A DNA stretch of 64,000 bases from NCBI GenBank assembly GCA_017936885.1, contig JAGBEO010000004.1:124001-188000 (forward strand), written 5' to 3'. Position numbers and translations under genes: made by a program. The notes under the pieces were generated by a model, which worked only from the letters and a program-made list of their open reading frames with translations, made no database searches and had not been told where the DNA came from. The stretch comes from Lachnospiraceae bacterium. GTDB lineage: Bacteria; Bacillota; Clostridia; Lachnospirales; Lachnospiraceae. Of this stretch, positions 17,346-26,934 are shown in pieces (the first letter of the stretch is position 1; every line of letters begins with the position of its first letter).

Positions 17346-18551
17346 TTAAGCCATAATACGGATTCTGTTAATGCATCCGCCGGCTTTTTCGATTTTTTCA
17401 TTAAATTCTTTCTCGCTCAGCACCTGTGTCATAAAGGCAAATTCTTCTGCAAATCCCACATTCACCTCTGCCAGGGAACCGAATGCTTCCATCGCGGCTT
17501 CTCTCTGACCGGCATTTACCCTGACGAAGAATTTGCGCTTCGCATCCGCAATATCAGCCACTTTCACATTCTCCATATCCCAGAAACACATAATGGTTTT
17601 ACCCTGATGTCTCGCACAGTCTACCACATCCGATACTACCGCACTGGCAGTAGGAAGCTTACCCGCGCCACGTCCGTAGTACATGGAATCTCCTAACATA
17701 TTGCCATGCACATACACAGCGTTAAACACATCGCTGACGCTGTAAAGCGGATGTTCTTTGGAGATCATAAAAGGCGCTACCATAGCAAAGAATCCGTCCT
17801 CCGTATCCCTGCTCATAGCAAGCAGCTTCACAGACTTATTCATCTGTTTCGCATACTTGAAATCCGCAGAAGAAATCTTCGTAATTCCCTCTGTATAGAT
17901 ATCTTCATACTTCACGTTTTTGCCGCACATCAGTGAAGAAAGAATTGCAATCTTACGGCAGGCATCGTAGCCCTCCACATCGGCTTCCGGATTACGCTCG
18001 GCGTATCCCTTATCCTGCGCCTCTTTTAATACCTCCGCAAAGTCCGCGCCTTCCTTGTCCATCTTTGTTAAAATATAGTTGGTAGTACCGTTTAAAATAC
18101 CGGTAATTCCGTCAATTTTCTCCGCTGTCAGAGAGTAGTTTAACGGACGGATAATCGGGATTCCTCCGCCCACACTTGCCTCGAACAAATAATTGCAATG
18201 ATGATCCTTCGCAATCTGAATCAGCTCCGGTCCGTGGTTCGCCACCAGCTCTTTATTGGAAGTACATACACTCTTGCCGGCAAGCAGTGCCTGCCTTGTA
18301 AAGTCATAGGCAGGCTTAAGGCCGCCCATTGTCTCACAAATAATCGCCACCTCCGGATCATTCAAAATGACATTATAGTCGTGTACAACTTTCTCTTCAT
18401 AAGGATCTCCGGGAAAATCACGCAAGTCCAAAATGTACTTTACGTTCAATTCCTCGCCCGCCTTCTTATTGATATCTGCTTTGTTTGTCTCAATAACCTC
18501 TACTACACCGCTTCCTACCGTGCCGTATCCTAATACTGCTACCTGAATCAT
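17346..18551 (-). CDS. hom: Homoserine dehydrogenase
   Basis: 401 residues. It reduces aspartate semialdehyde to homoserine. N-terminal NAD(P)-binding Rossmann fold (VAVLGYGTVGSGV), catalytic domain with the signature EASVGGGIPIIRPL and GILNGTTNYIL and the active-site Lys/Asp region (GYAERNPEADVEGYDACRK), and a C-terminal ACT domain (from about residue 330) for regulation. Ribosome site AAAGGA precedes the ATG. It lies 14 bases after the ACT-protein gene and ahead of lysC. Confidence 0.95.
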   Translation of the reverse strand: MIQVAVLGYGTVGSGVVEVIETNKADINKKAGEELNVKYILDLRDFPGDPYEEKVVHDYNVILNDPEVAIICETMGGLKPAYDFTRQALLAGKSVCTSNKELVANHGPELIQIAKDHHCNYLFEASVGGGIPIIRPLNYSLTAEKIDGITGILNGTTNYILTKMDKEGADFAEVLKEAQDKGYAERNPEADVEGYDACRKIAILSSLMCGKNVKYEDIYTEGITKISSADFKYAKQMNKSVKLLAMSRDTEDGFFAMVAPFMISKEHPLYSVSDVFNAVYVHGNMLGDSMYYGRGAGKLPTASAVVSDVVDCARHQGKTIMCFWDMENVKVADIADAKRKFFVRVNAGQREAAMEAFGSLAEVNVGFAEEFAFMTQVLSEKEFNEKIEKAGGCINRIRIMA

Positions 18552-18565
18552 AATTTTTTCCTTTC

Positions 18566-19009
18566 CTACTCCCTGGCTATTATCTTAACATTGTGTACAC
18601 CCTGCTTGGCTTCCATCGCTTCAATCATCTTCGACATATCGCCTGTCGTGGGCAGTACCTGTACGCTCAGACTAAGAGACGCTACTCCGTTAATCGGTAT
18701 ACTCTGATGAATTGTTAAGATGTTGGCTCCAAATTCAGCAATAATCTTCAATACATCGGACAACAGCCCTGTCTCATCATCCATCTGAAAAATAAGGGTA
18801 ATGGTTGTCCCCTGAGAATTATCATGAAAGGGGAAAATATCATCCTTATATTTATAGAAGGAACTCCGGCTGATTCCGACTTCGTCCACCGCTTCCTGTA
18901 CCGACAACACTTTTCCGGACTCCACCAGTCGTTTGGCTTCTACAACCTTTAATAGAACCTCCGGAACCGCTTTCTGTTTTACTACATAATATCCGGTTGT
19001 TTCCTGCAT
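18566..19009 (-). CDS. ACT domain protein, PheB/UPF0735 type
   Basis: 147 residues. A short N-terminal helix-turn-helix-like part (VQEAVDEVGISRSSFYKYKD) precedes a C-terminal ACT domain (GTTITLIFQMDDETGLLSDV). Members of UPF0735 (PheB) are usually found just upstream of homoserine dehydrogenase, as here. The likely role is amino-acid-responsive regulation of the pathway, though the older name suggests chorismate mutase. First gene of the ACT-hom-lysC unit. The ribosome site is weak. Confidence 0.85.
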   Translation of the reverse strand: MQETTGYYVVKQKAVPEVLLKVVEAKRLVESGKVLSVQEAVDEVGISRSSFYKYKDDIFPFHDNSQGTTITLIFQMDDETGLLSDVLKIIAEFGANILTIHQSIPINGVASLSLSVQVLPTTGDMSKMIEAMEAKQGVHNVKIIARE

Positions 19010-19397
19010 CTTAATACCTATAACTTTCTCTCATTCTGCAGTTTTTGTGTTTACATGGCGTACATCTGTGTTTGTATGTCTCTGTGCAAAAGACACTTGT
19101 TTGTCACCGAGGGATATTCTAACACACTTACTATTTTATGGCAACCCTGAATATTATTTTTCTTCCTGTTTCTTTCTGTTTCTCTCTGTTTTGGCTTTAA
19201 GTTTCACCGGAGGGTTCCTTACGGATAAATTAGTCTTATGGCTTATTGGCTACCGCTACTGCTTGAGCACTTTCCCATCACCTAAAAAAGAGATCCACCA
19301 CATATTTGATGAATCTCTCTTGTCTTTCTTTTATCTATTCTTTTATTATATTATCTATTATTGCTCTGTAATATTATCATTCTCTCTTATCACGCCC
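19010..19397. other. Intergenic region between glyA end and the ACT-hom-lysC operon
   Basis: It holds the glyA terminator at 19283-19318 and must hold the operon promoter and leader. I looked for a T-box (specifier loop, AGGGTGGNACCGCG-like motif) and a glycine riboswitch and saw neither. The rest is AT-rich without a credible gene. Confidence 0.5.
19283..19318 (-). terminator. Terminator of glyA
   Basis: On the minus strand AGAGAT and ATCTCT (19313-19318 / 19289-19294) form the stem base, followed by TTTTTT. Confidence 0.7.
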
Positions 19398-20636
19398 TTA
19401 GATCAGCGGATACTTGTCTGTCAGAGTCTTGATGATCGCACGCGCCTTCTCAATTCCGGCTTCTCCTTCTTTGATCACGATAGAGATTGCCTCTGCAACC
19501 TGATCCATGTCTGCCGTGTTCAGGCCGCGGGAGGTTGCCGCCGGTGTTCCCAGACGGATACCGCTTGTTACGAACGGAGATTTCGGATCATTCGGAATCG
19601 TGTTCTTGTTGGCTGTAATATGTGCTTCGTCAAGCAGCTTCTCAACAGCCTTGCCTGTCAAATCATAAGTTGTCAGATCTACCAGCATCAAGTGGTTATC
19701 CGTACCGCCGGAGACGATCTTAATGCCCCTGCTCTGCAGTCCTTTGCACAGAGCCTGTGCATTGTCTGCAACGTTCTGCATATATGTCTTAAAATCCGGG
19801 GACAATGCTTCCTTGAAGCAAACTGCCTTAGCCGCAATAACATGCATCAGAGGGCCGCCCTGAATGCCCGGGAAAATAGCCTTATTGAAGTTATATTTAT
19901 CTGCCACTTCCTGGCTGGACATAATCATACCGCCGCGGGGACCACGCAGTGTTTTATGTGTCGTTGTAGTTGTCACATGTGCGTACGGAATCGGGCTTGG
20001 GTGAAGACCTGCTGCCACAAGACCTGCGATGTGTGCGATGTCTACCATCAATACCGCACCGACTTCATCGGCGATTTCCCTGAATTTCTTGAAATCAATG
20101 GTTCTTGCATAAGCAGAAGCGCCTGCTACGATCATCTTCGGCTTACATTCCAATGCAATCTTACGTACATTATCATAATCAAGGAATCCGTCATCATTAA
20201 CGCCGTAAGGTACACAGTTAAAATATTTACCGGACATATTAACTGGTGAACCGTGGGAAAGATGTCCGCCGTGGTCTAAGTTCATACCCATAAAGGTATC
20301 ACCCGGCTCCATCACTGCAAAGAATACTGCCATATTGGCCTGTGCGCCGGAGTGCGGCTGTACATTGACATACTCACAGCCAAACAGTTCTTTGGCTCTG
20401 TCTCTTGCCAAATCCTCTACCACATCAACACACTCACATCCGCCGTAATATCTCTTACCCGGATAACCTTCCGCATATTTGTTAGTAAGCGGACTGCCCA
20501 TAGCTGCCATAACTGCCTTGCTTACCCAGTTCTCAGAAGCAATCAGCTCAATGTGGGAATTCTGGCGCTGCTGCTCGTCCACGATAGCCTGTGCAATTTC
20601 AGGATCTACCATCTTCACTTCGTCTAATGAATACAT
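19398..20636 (-). CDS. glyA: Serine hydroxymethyltransferase
   Basis: 412 residues. A PLP enzyme that interconverts serine and glycine while loading tetrahydrofolate with a one-carbon unit. The PLP lysine lies in [14 protein letters not shown]; other family motifs are [10 protein letters not shown] near the N-terminus, [15 protein letters not shown] and [13 protein letters not shown]. The start at 20636 (MYSLDEVK) is chosen because AGGAACAAGG lies just upstream; the longer frame to 20726 adds residues absent from the family. Followed by a terminator. Confidence 0.96.
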   Translation of the reverse strand: MYSLDEVKMVDPEIAQAIVDEQQRQNSHIELIASENWVSKAVMAAMGSPLTNKYAEGYPGKRYYGGCECVDVVEDLARDRAKELFGCEYVNVQPHSGAQANMAVFFAVMEPGDTFMGMNLDHGGHLSHGSPVNMSGKYFNCVPYGVNDDGFLDYDNVRKIALECKPKMIVAGASAYARTIDFKKFREIADEVGAVLMVDIAHIAGLVAAGLHPSPIPYAHVTTTTTHKTLRGPRGGMIMSSQEVADKYNFNKAIFPGIQGGPLMHVIAAKAVCFKEALSPDFKTYMQNVADNAQALCKGLQSRGIKIVSGGTDNHLMLVDLTTYDLTGKAVEKLLDEAHITANKNTIPNDPKSPFVTSGIRLGTPAATSRGLNTADMDQVAEAISIVIKEGEAGIEKARAIIKTLTDKYPLI

Positions 20637-20725
20637 TCCTTGTTCCTGCCTTTCTTTGTTCTGCTCATTTCTACTATAAAAAGTCAGTGTAAGTATATCA
20701 CAAGGAAGGATTGGGACGCAATACA

Positions 20726-21607
20726 TTATACGAGCTTCTTCGGTATAAAAGTTATGATATTCTGCTCATAAACTGCTGCCGCAGCCGCTGCACTCTTCTG
20801 TGCGGCACTACCCGTATCGGTATTCGTTGCCGTTTGGTCCGGGTTTAGGAAAGCCGCCATCCTCTGACTGCTTTCAGAAGCTTCCTGACGAGACATCTCT
20901 ATCATAAATGCCCGCTGCGCCTGATGTCTTGCCTGCGATTCCTTTACCTGCTGCGCCAGCAGTTCTTTCATTCTGCGGTGACGCTTCTGCCACCATGTCT
21001 CTTCATCGTCATCCTTTGAGGAGGATTTACCACCCAAGCCTCCGGTTGGTATACTCTGACCGATATGCTGCTCAATGGAAGCGCCGAATTTCTCGGTACA
21101 CAAATTGCTTACCCCGCTCAACATCGCCGGGAAATGTACGGATCTGTTTAATACGGTATACCCCAATACCCATGCTTCATAATCCGGGTCTTTCTTCATC
21201 TGCTCCCAGCCCTGCTCGGAAATAGACCAAATCTCCGTACAGTTGCGCTGGCTTACATCGAAGGGTATGCTGTCCATCATGGCAGTAATAAAGCGCTTGT
21301 ATTCTTCCATCGTCATATCATCTCTGGAAACACCGTCCGCCCCGTTCTGCGTCAGAACGTTTCTGCCTGCTTTGACCATTCGGTCTACATTGGAAGTGCT
21401 TTCCGGATGTTTTCTCTTATATTCATCCACCACACTCTCCGTTTTGGTCCTGCTGCTTTCGCTGTCGCTCTTTGCGGTGTTTGTCGCTTTGTTTGCCGTG
21501 GCAGTCATTACATCGGAATAAGATTTCCGGCTTTTGTCTGTTTTCTGCATTATTCCTGCACTTGTTTGTCCGGCTGTATTGCTGCTGATTCCTGTAATAC
21601 CATCCAT
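20726..21607 (-). CDS. Conserved-looking hypothetical protein, cytoplasmic, low-complexity ends
   Basis: 293 residues from the start at 21607, chosen for GAGAGGAGAG upstream. The first 80 residues are Ser/Thr/Asn/Ala/Lys-rich. A central globular part ([20 protein letters not shown], then [20 protein letters not shown]) is followed by a coiled, Gln/Arg-rich helix ([20 protein letters not shown]) and an Ala-rich tail. No signal peptide or membrane helix. I do not recognise a named family; similar short charged proteins are common in Lachnospiraceae. It ends 89 bases before the glyA start. Confidence 0.7.
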   Translation of the reverse strand: MDGITGISSNTAGQTSAGIMQKTDKSRKSYSDVMTATANKATNTAKSDSESSRTKTESVVDEYKRKHPESTSNVDRMVKAGRNVLTQNGADGVSRDDMTMEEYKRFITAMMDSIPFDVSQRNCTEIWSISEQGWEQMKKDPDYEAWVLGYTVLNRSVHFPAMLSGVSNLCTEKFGASIEQHIGQSIPTGGLGGKSSSKDDDEETWWQKRHRRMKELLAQQVKESQARHQAQRAFMIEMSRQEASESSQRMAAFLNPDQTATNTDTGSAAQKSAAAAAAVYEQNIITFIPKKLV

Positions 21608-21862
21608 ACTTATACTCTCCTCTCTCTGCCAAAAGTTTGTTTCGCAATTAACCATGAAAATACTATGTTCCCTTTTATTTTCATATATCGGCAGAAAGGA
21701 ACTGATTTTGTCCTGAAATGTCATGAAATCAGCTTATTTTATCACCAAAAGCGGACACGATCACTTAAATCCATCAGTCACGCTGTACACTCTTCGGATC
21801 TTATTAAACATTATGAATAGTTTTTCATAAAAAATTAAGAAAAGTTTATGGAAAACGTATTT

Positions 21863-21890
21863 TGACTTTTCTCTTTTATCTGCTATGATA
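21863..21890 (+). promoter_or_regulatory. Promoter of the PAP2 protein gene
   Basis: TTGACT (21863-21868) and TATGAT (21885-21890) with a 16-base spacer, 70 bases ahead of the ATG at 21960. Confidence 0.65.
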
Positions 21891-21959
21891 TCTTCTATGA
21901 ACATGCAAACAAACATATATTGATAAGACGAATCCATCGTCAGATAAGGACGTGAAATC

Positions 21960-22670
21960 ATGGAAAGATGCGCTCGAAAAAAATTTCAGCCGATTATAAA
22001 TTTTTACCATGCATATAAACATGCCATTCCGCTTATTATCTACGGAATTATTTATATGTCATGGTTCGCTCATTTAGAAAAAACCGTCACCAGCCATTAT
22101 AAAGTCATTCATGTGGCTTTGGATGACAAAATCCCGTTTTGTGAGGTATTTGTGATTCCCTACATGCTCTGGTTCGCCTATGTAGCAGTAGTCACACTGT
22201 ATTTCTTCTTTAAGGATAAGGATGATTATTTCAGGACATGTACTTTCCTTTTTACCGGTATGACAATCTTTCTGTTAGTGTCCACCCTGTGGCCCAACGG
22301 TCATCACCTAAGACCTTATGTGATGCCCCGGGATAATATATTTACGCATTTGGTATCCATCATCTATCAGGCAGATACCCCTACTAACTTATGGCCGAGC
22401 ATACATGTGTATAATTCCATAGGTTGTCATATTGCCGTTATGAAAAGCAAACATTTATCAGAGAAAAAAGGCATCCGTATTGCTTCTTTAATCCTCTGTG
22501 TTTCAATTATTATGTCAACTATGTTTATCAAACAGCACTCTGTATTTGATGTAACGACCGCTTTCATCATGGCGGCAATCATGTATGGTTTAGTATATGG
22601 TTCAGATGTACTGATCAATTTCTATCATAATCTGGCTAACAAAAACAAAAGGAAACCGGAAACTCTGTAA
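21960..22670 (+). CDS. PAP2-superfamily integral membrane protein
   Basis: 236 residues with about six membrane helices. The three PAP2 motifs are recognisable but of the inositol-phosphorylceramide-synthase-like flavour: NGHHLRPYVMPRD, LWPSIHVYNS (PSIH rather than PSGH) and KQHSVFDVTTAF with the His-x3-Asp pair. Such proteins act on lipid phosphates or transfer phospho-head-groups at the membrane; the substrate is unknown. It has its own promoter (TTGACT-16-TATGAT) and a shared terminator with the convergent glycosyltransferase gene. Confidence 0.8.
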   Translation: MERCARKKFQPIINFYHAYKHAIPLIIYGIIYMSWFAHLEKTVTSHYKVIHVALDDKIPFCEVFVIPYMLWFAYVAVVTLYFFFKDKDDYFRTCTFLFTGMTIFLLVSTLWPNGHHLRPYVMPRDNIFTHLVSIIYQADTPTNLWPSIHVYNSIGCHIAVMKSKHLSEKKGIRIASLILCVSIIMSTMFIKQHSVFDVTTAFIMAAIMYGLVYGSDVLINFYHNLANKNKRKPETL

Positions 22671-22690
22671 GAGGGCTTCCGGTTCTTTAT
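22654..22690. terminator. Shared terminator of the PAP2 gene and the glycosyltransferase gene
   Basis: AACCGGAA and TTCCGGTT pair around a 12-base loop; T-rich tails follow on both strands. Confidence 0.8.
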
Positions 22691-22693
22691 TTC

Positions 22694-23719
22694 TTAATTA
22701 AATTTAAAAAATCTCTGGCATAGCTTATACCCTTCTACGGAAATTTTTCTTCCTCCCTTACCCGGCAGATTCATGGAATTGCCAAGCACACCATATCGCA
22801 GTCTGAAAAACAAGCCTTTGTCTTTCTGCTTAATATACTGCCATAATTCCTGTTTCTTTTCCAGATTCTCTTCCGTGTCGGAACGAATGAGCAGAATAGA
22901 AGAAATAACCGTAATGATTTCCAAATAATTGAGCATATAATTCTTCAATTTTCGTTTTCCATAGATCTTAGCCTTATTTTCCACCAGATAATCTATCATA
23001 ATCTTATTGACCTTAATCTGCTGGTCAATTCTTGAAATCATAATCTGCTCATTCACAGATTGTCCTTCTCTTCCAATATAATAACGATAGAAATTCACAT
23101 CCAGATAATACATATTCTTAACAAAAGGCAGCGGTTCAAACACAAAAATATTATCTACATAGAAAGTGTGCTCCGGCAGTTTTAATCCGCATTCCTTAAG
23201 TAATTTCGTTCGGAATATCACAGAATGCATAAGGATATACTGCCCCTTATGAAAATGCTTCACTTCATTCCAGCCAAAAATCTTATTCTCCGGCAGGGCA
23301 TGACGATACTTCATTACTTTATTCTTCTTCTCGCCTTCCTTCTCATAAACGAAATTGCTGATAAGCATATCCAATGACAAACCGCCTGCCATAATATCCC
23401 GCAGTGTTTCAAGGATTTTACGGTAAGCACTTTCCTTCACCCAGTCATCACTGTCTACCACTTTAAAATACAGTCCTGTCGCATGTTCCAAGCCTGCATT
23501 AACCGCAGAGCCATGTCCTCCGTTTTCTTTATGGATTGCTTTCACAATAGAAGGATACATTGCCTCGTACTCATCAGCGATTGCTGCCGTTTTGTCCGTA
23601 GAACCGTCATCAACAATCAGGATCTCCACGTCTTCTCCCCCTACTAAAAGCGACTCAATGCACTTTTTCATATATTGCTCGGAATTGTAGCTCGGAATTG
23701 CTACAGATAATAATTTCAT
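22694..23719 (-). CDS. Glycosyltransferase family 2
   Basis: 341 residues from the start at 23719. The GT-A fold is clear: LLSVAIPSYNSEQYMKKCIE, the nucleotide-binding VEILIVDDGSTDKTA, the acceptor-side NGGHGSAVNAGLEHATG and the metal-binding DSDDW (DXD). The C-terminal third is amphipathic with no clear membrane helix. It should transfer a sugar from a nucleotide donor to a surface polysaccharide or lipid acceptor. It is a single gene, not in a glycan cluster. The ribosome site (AAAGGT, 13 bases away) is weak; the frame extends to 23764 without a better start. Confidence 0.88.
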   Translation of the reverse strand: MKLLSVAIPSYNSEQYMKKCIESLLVGGEDVEILIVDDGSTDKTAAIADEYEAMYPSIVKAIHKENGGHGSAVNAGLEHATGLYFKVVDSDDWVKESAYRKILETLRDIMAGGLSLDMLISNFVYEKEGEKKNKVMKYRHALPENKIFGWNEVKHFHKGQYILMHSVIFRTKLLKECGLKLPEHTFYVDNIFVFEPLPFVKNMYYLDVNFYRYYIGREGQSVNEQIMISRIDQQIKVNKIMIDYLVENKAKIYGKRKLKNYMLNYLEIITVISSILLIRSDTEENLEKKQELWQYIKQKDKGLFFRLRYGVLGNSMNLPGKGGRKISVEGYKLCQRFFKFN

Positions 23720-23924
23720 GCTATGTGCCCATACCTTTCTCTCATTGTTTATGTGACAATCCATTTATAGATAAATCCCATTATCCACCAATTCATTCTA
23801 TCAATGGAAAAGTCTGTGAAATAACTTACCGGACTATTCTACCACATAAAACGATTCATTTACTTATCCATTTCTTAGGATTTTCTTATTTTTCAACCCT
23901 ATCCTTTTGCATCATGCGGCTTTT

Positions 23925-25694
23925 TCATTCAGTCTCCTTCTGAATTCCCCGCTTCATTTCCATATAGTCCGCATATACGGCAAAAGCAGACGGAATCGGA
24001 TAATTGGTCTTCGTCTCCATAGGGTCAATAAAGATAAACTCTCCGGTACTGTTCCCATCCTCCAGTTTACATAATTCATCAACTCTGATCACATATCCGC
24101 TCATATGCCATTCTTTATGTGTGAAAATATGTTTCGTATCTTCCAGTCTGCGAATGCGCAAAGGCTGTAATCCCAACTGTTTCAAATACTCTATTACTTC
24201 CGCTTCTTTTTTATGCCCCTCCAGCGAGGGAAATTCATACATTCCGGCAAGCAGTCCTTTCTCCGGTCTCTTATGGAGCGCCACTCTCTCCGCATCCTGT
24301 ATGACAAGAATCGTCTTCTTCTCAATACTCCTTGGCTTCTTGGGCGCTTTCTTAGGAAATTCCAGCACACGGTTTTGTTTTCTTGCCTGACACAGCTGAT
24401 TCCACGGACATTCTTCGCATTTCGCCATACCGTTCGGAATACACACCATGGCGCCAAGTTCCATCAAGGCCTGATTGAAGTCTCCCGGTCTGTCAGTGGG
24501 TATGACCTGACGCAATTCCTGTTCTATAGACTTCTTAACCTTCGCATCCAGAATATCCCTGTCATCTATCCGCAGTCTGGATAGAATTCTAAGCACATTA
24601 CCGTCTACTGCCGGTACCGGATTGCCAAAGGCTATTGATGAAATAGCTCCTGCTGTATAGCTTCCGATTCCGGAAAGTTTACATAATTCATCGTAGTTCC
24701 CAGGCATTTTTCCGCCGTATTCCGACATAATAGTCATAGCCGCCTTTTTCAGATTACGTGCCCTGTTATAATAGCCAAGTCCTTCCCACAGTTTCAAAAG
24801 CTGTTCCTCGTCCACCTCCGCCAGACTGCGGATATCAGGAAGCTCTTTTAAAAATCTGTCATAATAGGGCTTAACCGCTTCTACTCTGGTCTGCTGCAGC
24901 ATAATCTCAGACAGCCACACATGATAAGGCGTAGGTTCCTCACGCCATGGCAAAATACGTCTGCCCTTGTCATACCATGCAAGCAAAGGTTCTGCAATTT
25001 GATCCAGACTATCCAGAACCACCGGTACAGGCGTATGCACCCGTAAACTGTCCTTTTCTACGATACAGTCGTAGGCAAGCAGCTTCACTCCTGCACTTCT
25101 CGCTCTCTTAAGCGCCTCGCCGAAAGCCGGCTGTGTCTGCCAGTTTGGTTCCACATGCCTGATTCCTTCCATCTGCACTACAAAGACTAGATATGCCTCA
25201 TAGCCCTGTGCCCGTGCTTCTATCAGTTCTTCCACATGCTTCACTGCCCTCTCAGAGGGTGCGTCCGGAAACGCTGCTATATTATCGGTTTCCAACGTGA
25301 CACCCTTTACTTCTATAAATGCCTTCCTGCCGGAAGCACTCTCCAGATAAAAATCAAATCTCGAATTGCCGAACACCGTCTCCGGTCTGACCAGACTGAC
25401 ATCCTGATATAATCCACCTGAGGACAGCCATTCTCCTACCACTTTGTTAGGGGCGTTAGAATCCATATTGACCAGTCTTCCTGCCTTATCAACCGCCACC
25501 AGATCATAGGCGGTAGCCCTGTCGGGATTGTCACTCTTTTCCAGATAAACCTGTGCATGATCCTGCAGCAATTCCCTGCATCTGCCGGTATTTTTCACAT
25601 GAACCTTAGTCTTCTGCCCTGCTATCTCAACATATGCTATAAACCGGTTAGGTCTTTCAATGAATTTCGCCGGAATTATCTCTTTATACTTCAT
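23925..25694 (-). CDS. mutY: SfsA-MutY fusion: SfsA nuclease-like domain plus A/G-specific adenine glycosylase
   Basis: 589 residues. Residues 1 to about 228 are a full SfsA domain (RPNRFIAYVEI, VHVKNTGRCRELL, SRFDFYLESASGRKAFIEVK with the PD-(D/E)XK-like Asp and Glu-Val-Lys). From about 240 a full MutY follows: ILPWREEPTPYHVWLSEIML with the catalytic Glu, helix-hairpin-helix LSGIGSYTAGAI, catalytic Asp in PAVDGNVLRI, an iron-sulfur loop with four Cys (C-x7-C-x2-C-x5-C, one residue longer than usual), and a C-terminal Nudix-like domain recognising 8-oxoG. It excises adenine opposite 8-oxoguanine. The ribosome site is weak. Confidence 0.92.
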   Translation of the reverse strand: MKYKEIIPAKFIERPNRFIAYVEIAGQKTKVHVKNTGRCRELLQDHAQVYLEKSDNPDRATAYDLVAVDKAGRLVNMDSNAPNKVVGEWLSSGGLYQDVSLVRPETVFGNSRFDFYLESASGRKAFIEVKGVTLETDNIAAFPDAPSERAVKHVEELIEARAQGYEAYLVFVVQMEGIRHVEPNWQTQPAFGEALKRARSAGVKLLAYDCIVEKDSLRVHTPVPVVLDSLDQIAEPLLAWYDKGRRILPWREEPTPYHVWLSEIMLQQTRVEAVKPYYDRFLKELPDIRSLAEVDEEQLLKLWEGLGYYNRARNLKKAAMTIMSEYGGKMPGNYDELCKLSGIGSYTAGAISSIAFGNPVPAVDGNVLRILSRLRIDDRDILDAKVKKSIEQELRQVIPTDRPGDFNQALMELGAMVCIPNGMAKCEECPWNQLCQARKQNRVLEFPKKAPKKPRSIEKKTILVIQDAERVALHKRPEKGLLAGMYEFPSLEGHKKEAEVIEYLKQLGLQPLRIRRLEDTKHIFTHKEWHMSGYVIRVDELCKLEDGNSTGEFIFIDPMETKTNYPIPSAFAVYADYMEMKRGIQKETE

Positions 25695-25878
25695 ATTATG
25701 TCAACCATCTGTTTCTATATTATCTTAATTATATATCAATATTATCCTGCATGATCATCTTACATTGTCTTCTATTGACGCTTCCACTCCCTCTGCCTTG
25801 CACAGGAAAGAATCCGTATCATAATTTCATCTTATAAATAACCCGGCAAGATACTAATAAAACAGCATATCCTAACAA

Positions 25879-26820
25879 TCAACTGCTGTCTTCTGCCACT
25901 ATCCCGCACAGCATATCCCTGTTCTTATATGGTACTCTTGCTGCCGGGACAACCTCCGATGCCGGTTTAGTATGTACCGACTGGTCATCGAAGAAGATAT
26001 GGGCGTCAAACGCCTGCAGCACATCCTTCTTACGAATGCCACCCAAGAAGAACACTTCATCAATCCGCACGTTCCATGCCCGCAGCGTGCGAATAACTCT
26101 CTCATGCGCAGGTGCACATCTGGTCGTGACAAGGGCTGTTCTGATAGGTACCTCTTCCCCGGGGAAATCCTTCTGCAGCTCTGATAATGTCTTAAGGAAT
26201 TTCGCAAAGGGTCCTGCCTTGAGCGGATTATTGGCATTACGCCTCTCATTCTCTTCAAAAGCTTCTAATCCCTGTTCCTGATAAATGCGCTCTGATTCAT
26301 CCGAAAATAATACCGCATCCCCGTCAAAAGCAATTCTGATCTGACGGATCTGGTGATCACAGTCATAGGTTTGCAGCCCATCCGTACAGATAATACCTGC
26401 CGCGATATTAGAATCGATCGCCCGCTGCACATCATCCTCATAGGCAGACAGAAACAAATCGGTCTTAAATGCCGTCAGATATGGTGCAAGCGAGGCTCCG
26501 CTGGCAAGAACCGCTCTCGTTATATTCAGTCCGTAATATTCTATTGCCTTAAATACACGAAGCGAAGAATCCGGACTGTTTCTGGACATAATAATAACCT
26601 CTACGCTTCCTTCTTTACCTGGTAAATTATTCAAATTAAGCAAGGCTTTAATCAACGGAAATCCGGGACCCGGACGCAGCACCTCATCCTCATGCTCAAT
26701 CTGATAGCTGCAATACGCCTCCACGCCGTCCGACTCATAAATTGTATTCTCGTAAGTTAAATCAAATAAAGCTCTCGAAGAAACACCCACTACCAGTTTA
26801 TTCTCTAAATCATAGGCCAT
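25879..26820 (-). CDS. Cytosolic 5'-nucleotidase-like protein (NT5C1 family)
   Basis: 313 residues matching the bacterial branch of cytosolic 5'-nucleotidase I. Motifs are VGVSSRALFDLTYE near the N-terminus, IIMSRNSPDSSLRVF, the haloacid-dehalogenase-like IAFDGDAVLFSDESE (catalytic Asp pair) and FFLGGIRKKDVLQAFDAHIF near the C-terminus. It likely dephosphorylates nucleoside monophosphates. Ribosome site AGGAGG is perfect but is paired inside a leader hairpin (26822-26868), suggesting translational control. Confidence 0.85.
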   Translation of the reverse strand: MAYDLENKLVVGVSSRALFDLTYENTIYESDGVEAYCSYQIEHEDEVLRPGPGFPLIKALLNLNNLPGKEGSVEVIIMSRNSPDSSLRVFKAIEYYGLNITRAVLASGASLAPYLTAFKTDLFLSAYEDDVQRAIDSNIAAGIICTDGLQTYDCDHQIRQIRIAFDGDAVLFSDESERIYQEQGLEAFEENERRNANNPLKAGPFAKFLKTLSELQKDFPGEEVPIRTALVTTRCAPAHERVIRTLRAWNVRIDEVFFLGGIRKKDVLQAFDAHIFFDDQSVHTKPASEVVPAARVPYKNRDMLCGIVAEDSS

Positions 26821-26821
26821 A

Positions 26822-26868
26822 GGAATACCTCCTGTATCAAATCATGTAGAATTCTCCGGGAGGTATCC
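26822..26868 (-). promoter_or_regulatory. Leader hairpin that sequesters the nucleotidase ribosome site
   Basis: In the minus-strand mRNA GGATACCTCC (26868-26859) pairs with GGAGGTATTCC (26832-26822) with one bulge and a loop of about 26 bases. The 3' arm contains the GGAGG ribosome site 7 bases before the ATG. Folding would block translation. No known riboswitch core was recognised upstream. Confidence 0.6.
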
Positions 26869-26934
26869 TTCCAAGCTTGTAAAGTGTATCAGCACCTCTA
26901 TGCACTAAACATCCGGGTACTAAGAAAATTAATG

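Noticed and set aside
19010-19397. T-box or glycine riboswitch for hom-lysC or glyA
   Set aside because: No conserved T-box core or specifier pattern and no tandem glycine aptamer elements found on the relevant strand.
19047-20249. A 400-codon plus-strand frame
   Set aside because: It lies antisense to glyA and its terminator, has Cys/His-rich non-protein-like composition and no ribosome site. The glyA frame explains the openness.
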